The notes beneath the pieces were generated by a model that worked only from the letters and a program-made list of their open reading frames with translations, was not told where the DNA came from and searched no databases. Shown here in pieces: positions 5,216 to 6,393 of a stretch of 6,393 bases of DNA. Source of the stretch: Legionellaceae bacterium (GTDB lineage Bacteria > Pseudomonadota > Gammaproteobacteria > Legionellales > Legionellaceae); contig JAHFRX010000088.1 in assembly GCA_023266075.1 (NCBI GenBank), positions 1 to 6,393 on the forward strand, given 5' to 3'. A program made the translations under genes and the position numbers. How positions within the stretch are numbered: position 1 is the first letter of the stretch; each line of letters begins with the position of its first letter.

Positions 5216-6393
5216 ATGTATCAAAAAGTATTTGTTAACCGGATTCTGAACCTTAAAAAAATTAAATACATTGGTCTTGATATGGATCACACCTTGATTC
5301 GTTATCATACTGAAAATTTTGAGGCATTAGTGTTTAAGATGATCATAGAAGCACTGATTCAAAACAGACATTATCCTAAAAAAATCCGTAATTTCACTTT
5401 CAGCATGCGTGATGCGATTCGTGGACTGGTGATTGACAGTGAAAACGGAAATATTCTCAAGCTCAATCGCTATGGAATTATCAAAAAAAGCTACCATGGT
5501 ACAAAAATAATCCACTTTGCGGAGCAGCAAGCTTTTTATAAGAGTACGTATGCTGATTTAAATGACGCGAACTACATGGTCATTGATACTTCATTTTCTA
5601 TCGCATTTTGTGTTCTTTATAGACAACTCGTGGATCTCAAAGATAAAGAACCGAATGCCTTACCCAGCTATCGCATCATTGCAACCGATGTTTTAAGTGC
5701 TGTCGATAACGTGCATGCCGATGGCAGTTTAAAAAAAATGATCGCTCAAGATTTGAAACATTTTGTCATCAAGGATGCAGAGTTAGTCGCTCATATGCAA
5801 CGCTATATTCGTGCTGGGAAACATTTTTTTATCGTCACCAACTCCGATTATCACTACACAAAACTCTTGCTGGATTATGCTATCAACGCTTATTTGCCAG
5901 AAGGGCAAACTTGGCAAAATTTGTTTGAATATGTCATCACTTTTGCAAATAAACCACGGTTTTTTTATGACAATCTTCGTTTTCTCAAAATAGATCCAAT
6001 CACGGGCAGCATGATAAATCTCTCAGGCCCCATCACACCAGGTGTCTATCAAGGTGGTAATGCTACAACATTTACACAAGATTTGAATGTCAATGGCGAT
6101 GACATCTTATATGTCGGCGACCATATTTATGGCGATATCGTGCGTCTTAAAAAACATTGCAATTGGCGTACAGCGTTGGTGGTTGAGGAGTTGGGCAACG
6201 AAATTTCAGCACAAATCGCAGCCCTTCCAATAGAGCAATGCATTGTTGAAACAATGCATCTTAAACGAGAAATTGAAAATGAACATATCGAATTAATTAC
6301 ACAACGGTTAGAACAAAAAACACATCAATTCGATGATCGCATTCATCAATTGCAAGACCATATCGCAGAAATTGATGGGGAAGTGTCTCAACT
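5216..6393 (+). CDS. HAD-IG family 5'-nucleotidase, 3'-truncated by the window
   Basis: This is a cytosolic nucleotidase of the HAD superfamily (HAD-IG subfamily, related to eukaryotic cN-II), expected to dephosphorylate purine nucleoside monophosphates such as IMP and GMP with magnesium. The frame stays open to the last base, giving 392 residues plus two bases. It starts MYQKVFVNRILNLKKIKYIG, typical of the family. Motif I is Asp22-Met-Asp24 (DMDHTLIRY), with Asp22 the likely nucleophile and Asp24 the acid/base. Motif II is Thr208 in FIVTNSDYHY, motif III probably Lys246 in ANKPRFF, and motif IV Asp302 and Asp307 in VGDHIYGDI. The large cap lies between motifs I and II (about 30-200). Residues 345-392 are charged and helical, the start of a coiled coil that probably continues outside the window. 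Family members are around 450 residues, so roughly the last 60 are missing. It follows pilD by 51 bp. Confidence 0.92.
   Translation, partial: MYQKVFVNRILNLKKIKYIGLDMDHTLIRYHTENFEALVFKMIIEALIQNRHYPKKIRNFTFSMRDAIRGLVIDSENGNILKLNRYGIIKKSYHGTKIIHFAEQQAFYKSTYADLNDANYMVIDTSFSIAFCVLYRQLVDLKDKEPNALPSYRIIATDVLSAVDNVHADGSLKKMIAQDLKHFVIKDAELVAHMQRYIRAGKHFFIVTNSDYHYTKLLLDYAINAYLPEGQTWQNLFEYVITFANKPRFFYDNLRFLKIDPITGSMINLSGPITPGVYQGGNATTFTQDLNVNGDDILYVGDHIYGDIVRLKKHCNWRTALVVEELGNEISAQIAALPIEQCIVETMHLKREIENEHIELITQRLEQKTHQFDDRIHQLQDHIAEIDGEVSQ

Noticed and set aside
5327..5993. Short frames at 5327-5530 (minus) and 5811-5993 (plus)
   Set aside because: Both lie within the nucleotidase gene, whose frame is open from 5216 to the end and carries all HAD motifs.

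Overview
The window looks like chromosome from an AT-rich gammaproteobacterium of the order Legionellales, probably near Coxiella or a related intracellular lineage. Three things suggest this: the type II citrate synthase closely resembles, from memory, that of Coxiella burnetii; a HAD-IG family 5'-nucleotidase, typical of Legionella and Coxiella, is present; and the window starts with a serine-rich, effector-like ORF of no family I recognise. The assignment rests on recalled similarity, not on a search.

Layout: (1) 1-918, plus strand, is the 3' part of an unrecognised gene whose start lies outside the window. Its stop codon sits inside a strong hairpin in the convergent gap. (2) 984-1753, minus strand, holds two small genes for exported proteins: an 80-residue LEA-like protein with 11-residue repeats, and a 153-residue protein with six cysteines in its mature part. 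(3) 1754-1837 is a divergent promoter region with a near-consensus sigma70 promoter facing right. (4) 1838-6393, plus strand, is a tight four-gene run: gltA, pilC, pilD and the 5' part of a HAD-IG 5'-nucleotidase gene that runs off the end. The gaps are 25 bp, a 1-bp overlap and 51 bp, with no convincing terminator between genes, so all four may be read from the gltA promoter.

The functions are mixed. GltA starts the TCA cycle. PilC is the inner-membrane platform of the type IV pilus or type II secretion machinery. PilD cleaves and N-methylates the prepilins that the machinery assembles. The nucleotidase probably dephosphorylates purine nucleoside monophosphates. The ATPase gene pilB, usually next to pilC, is missing here, and coaE, often after pilD, is not found either.

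The longest stretch without a gene is 84 bp (1754-1837). I see no tRNA, rRNA, CRISPR array, insertion sequence or phage gene. I do not see a clear new multi-gene system. The most novel items are the effector-like ORF at the left edge and the two small exported proteins.
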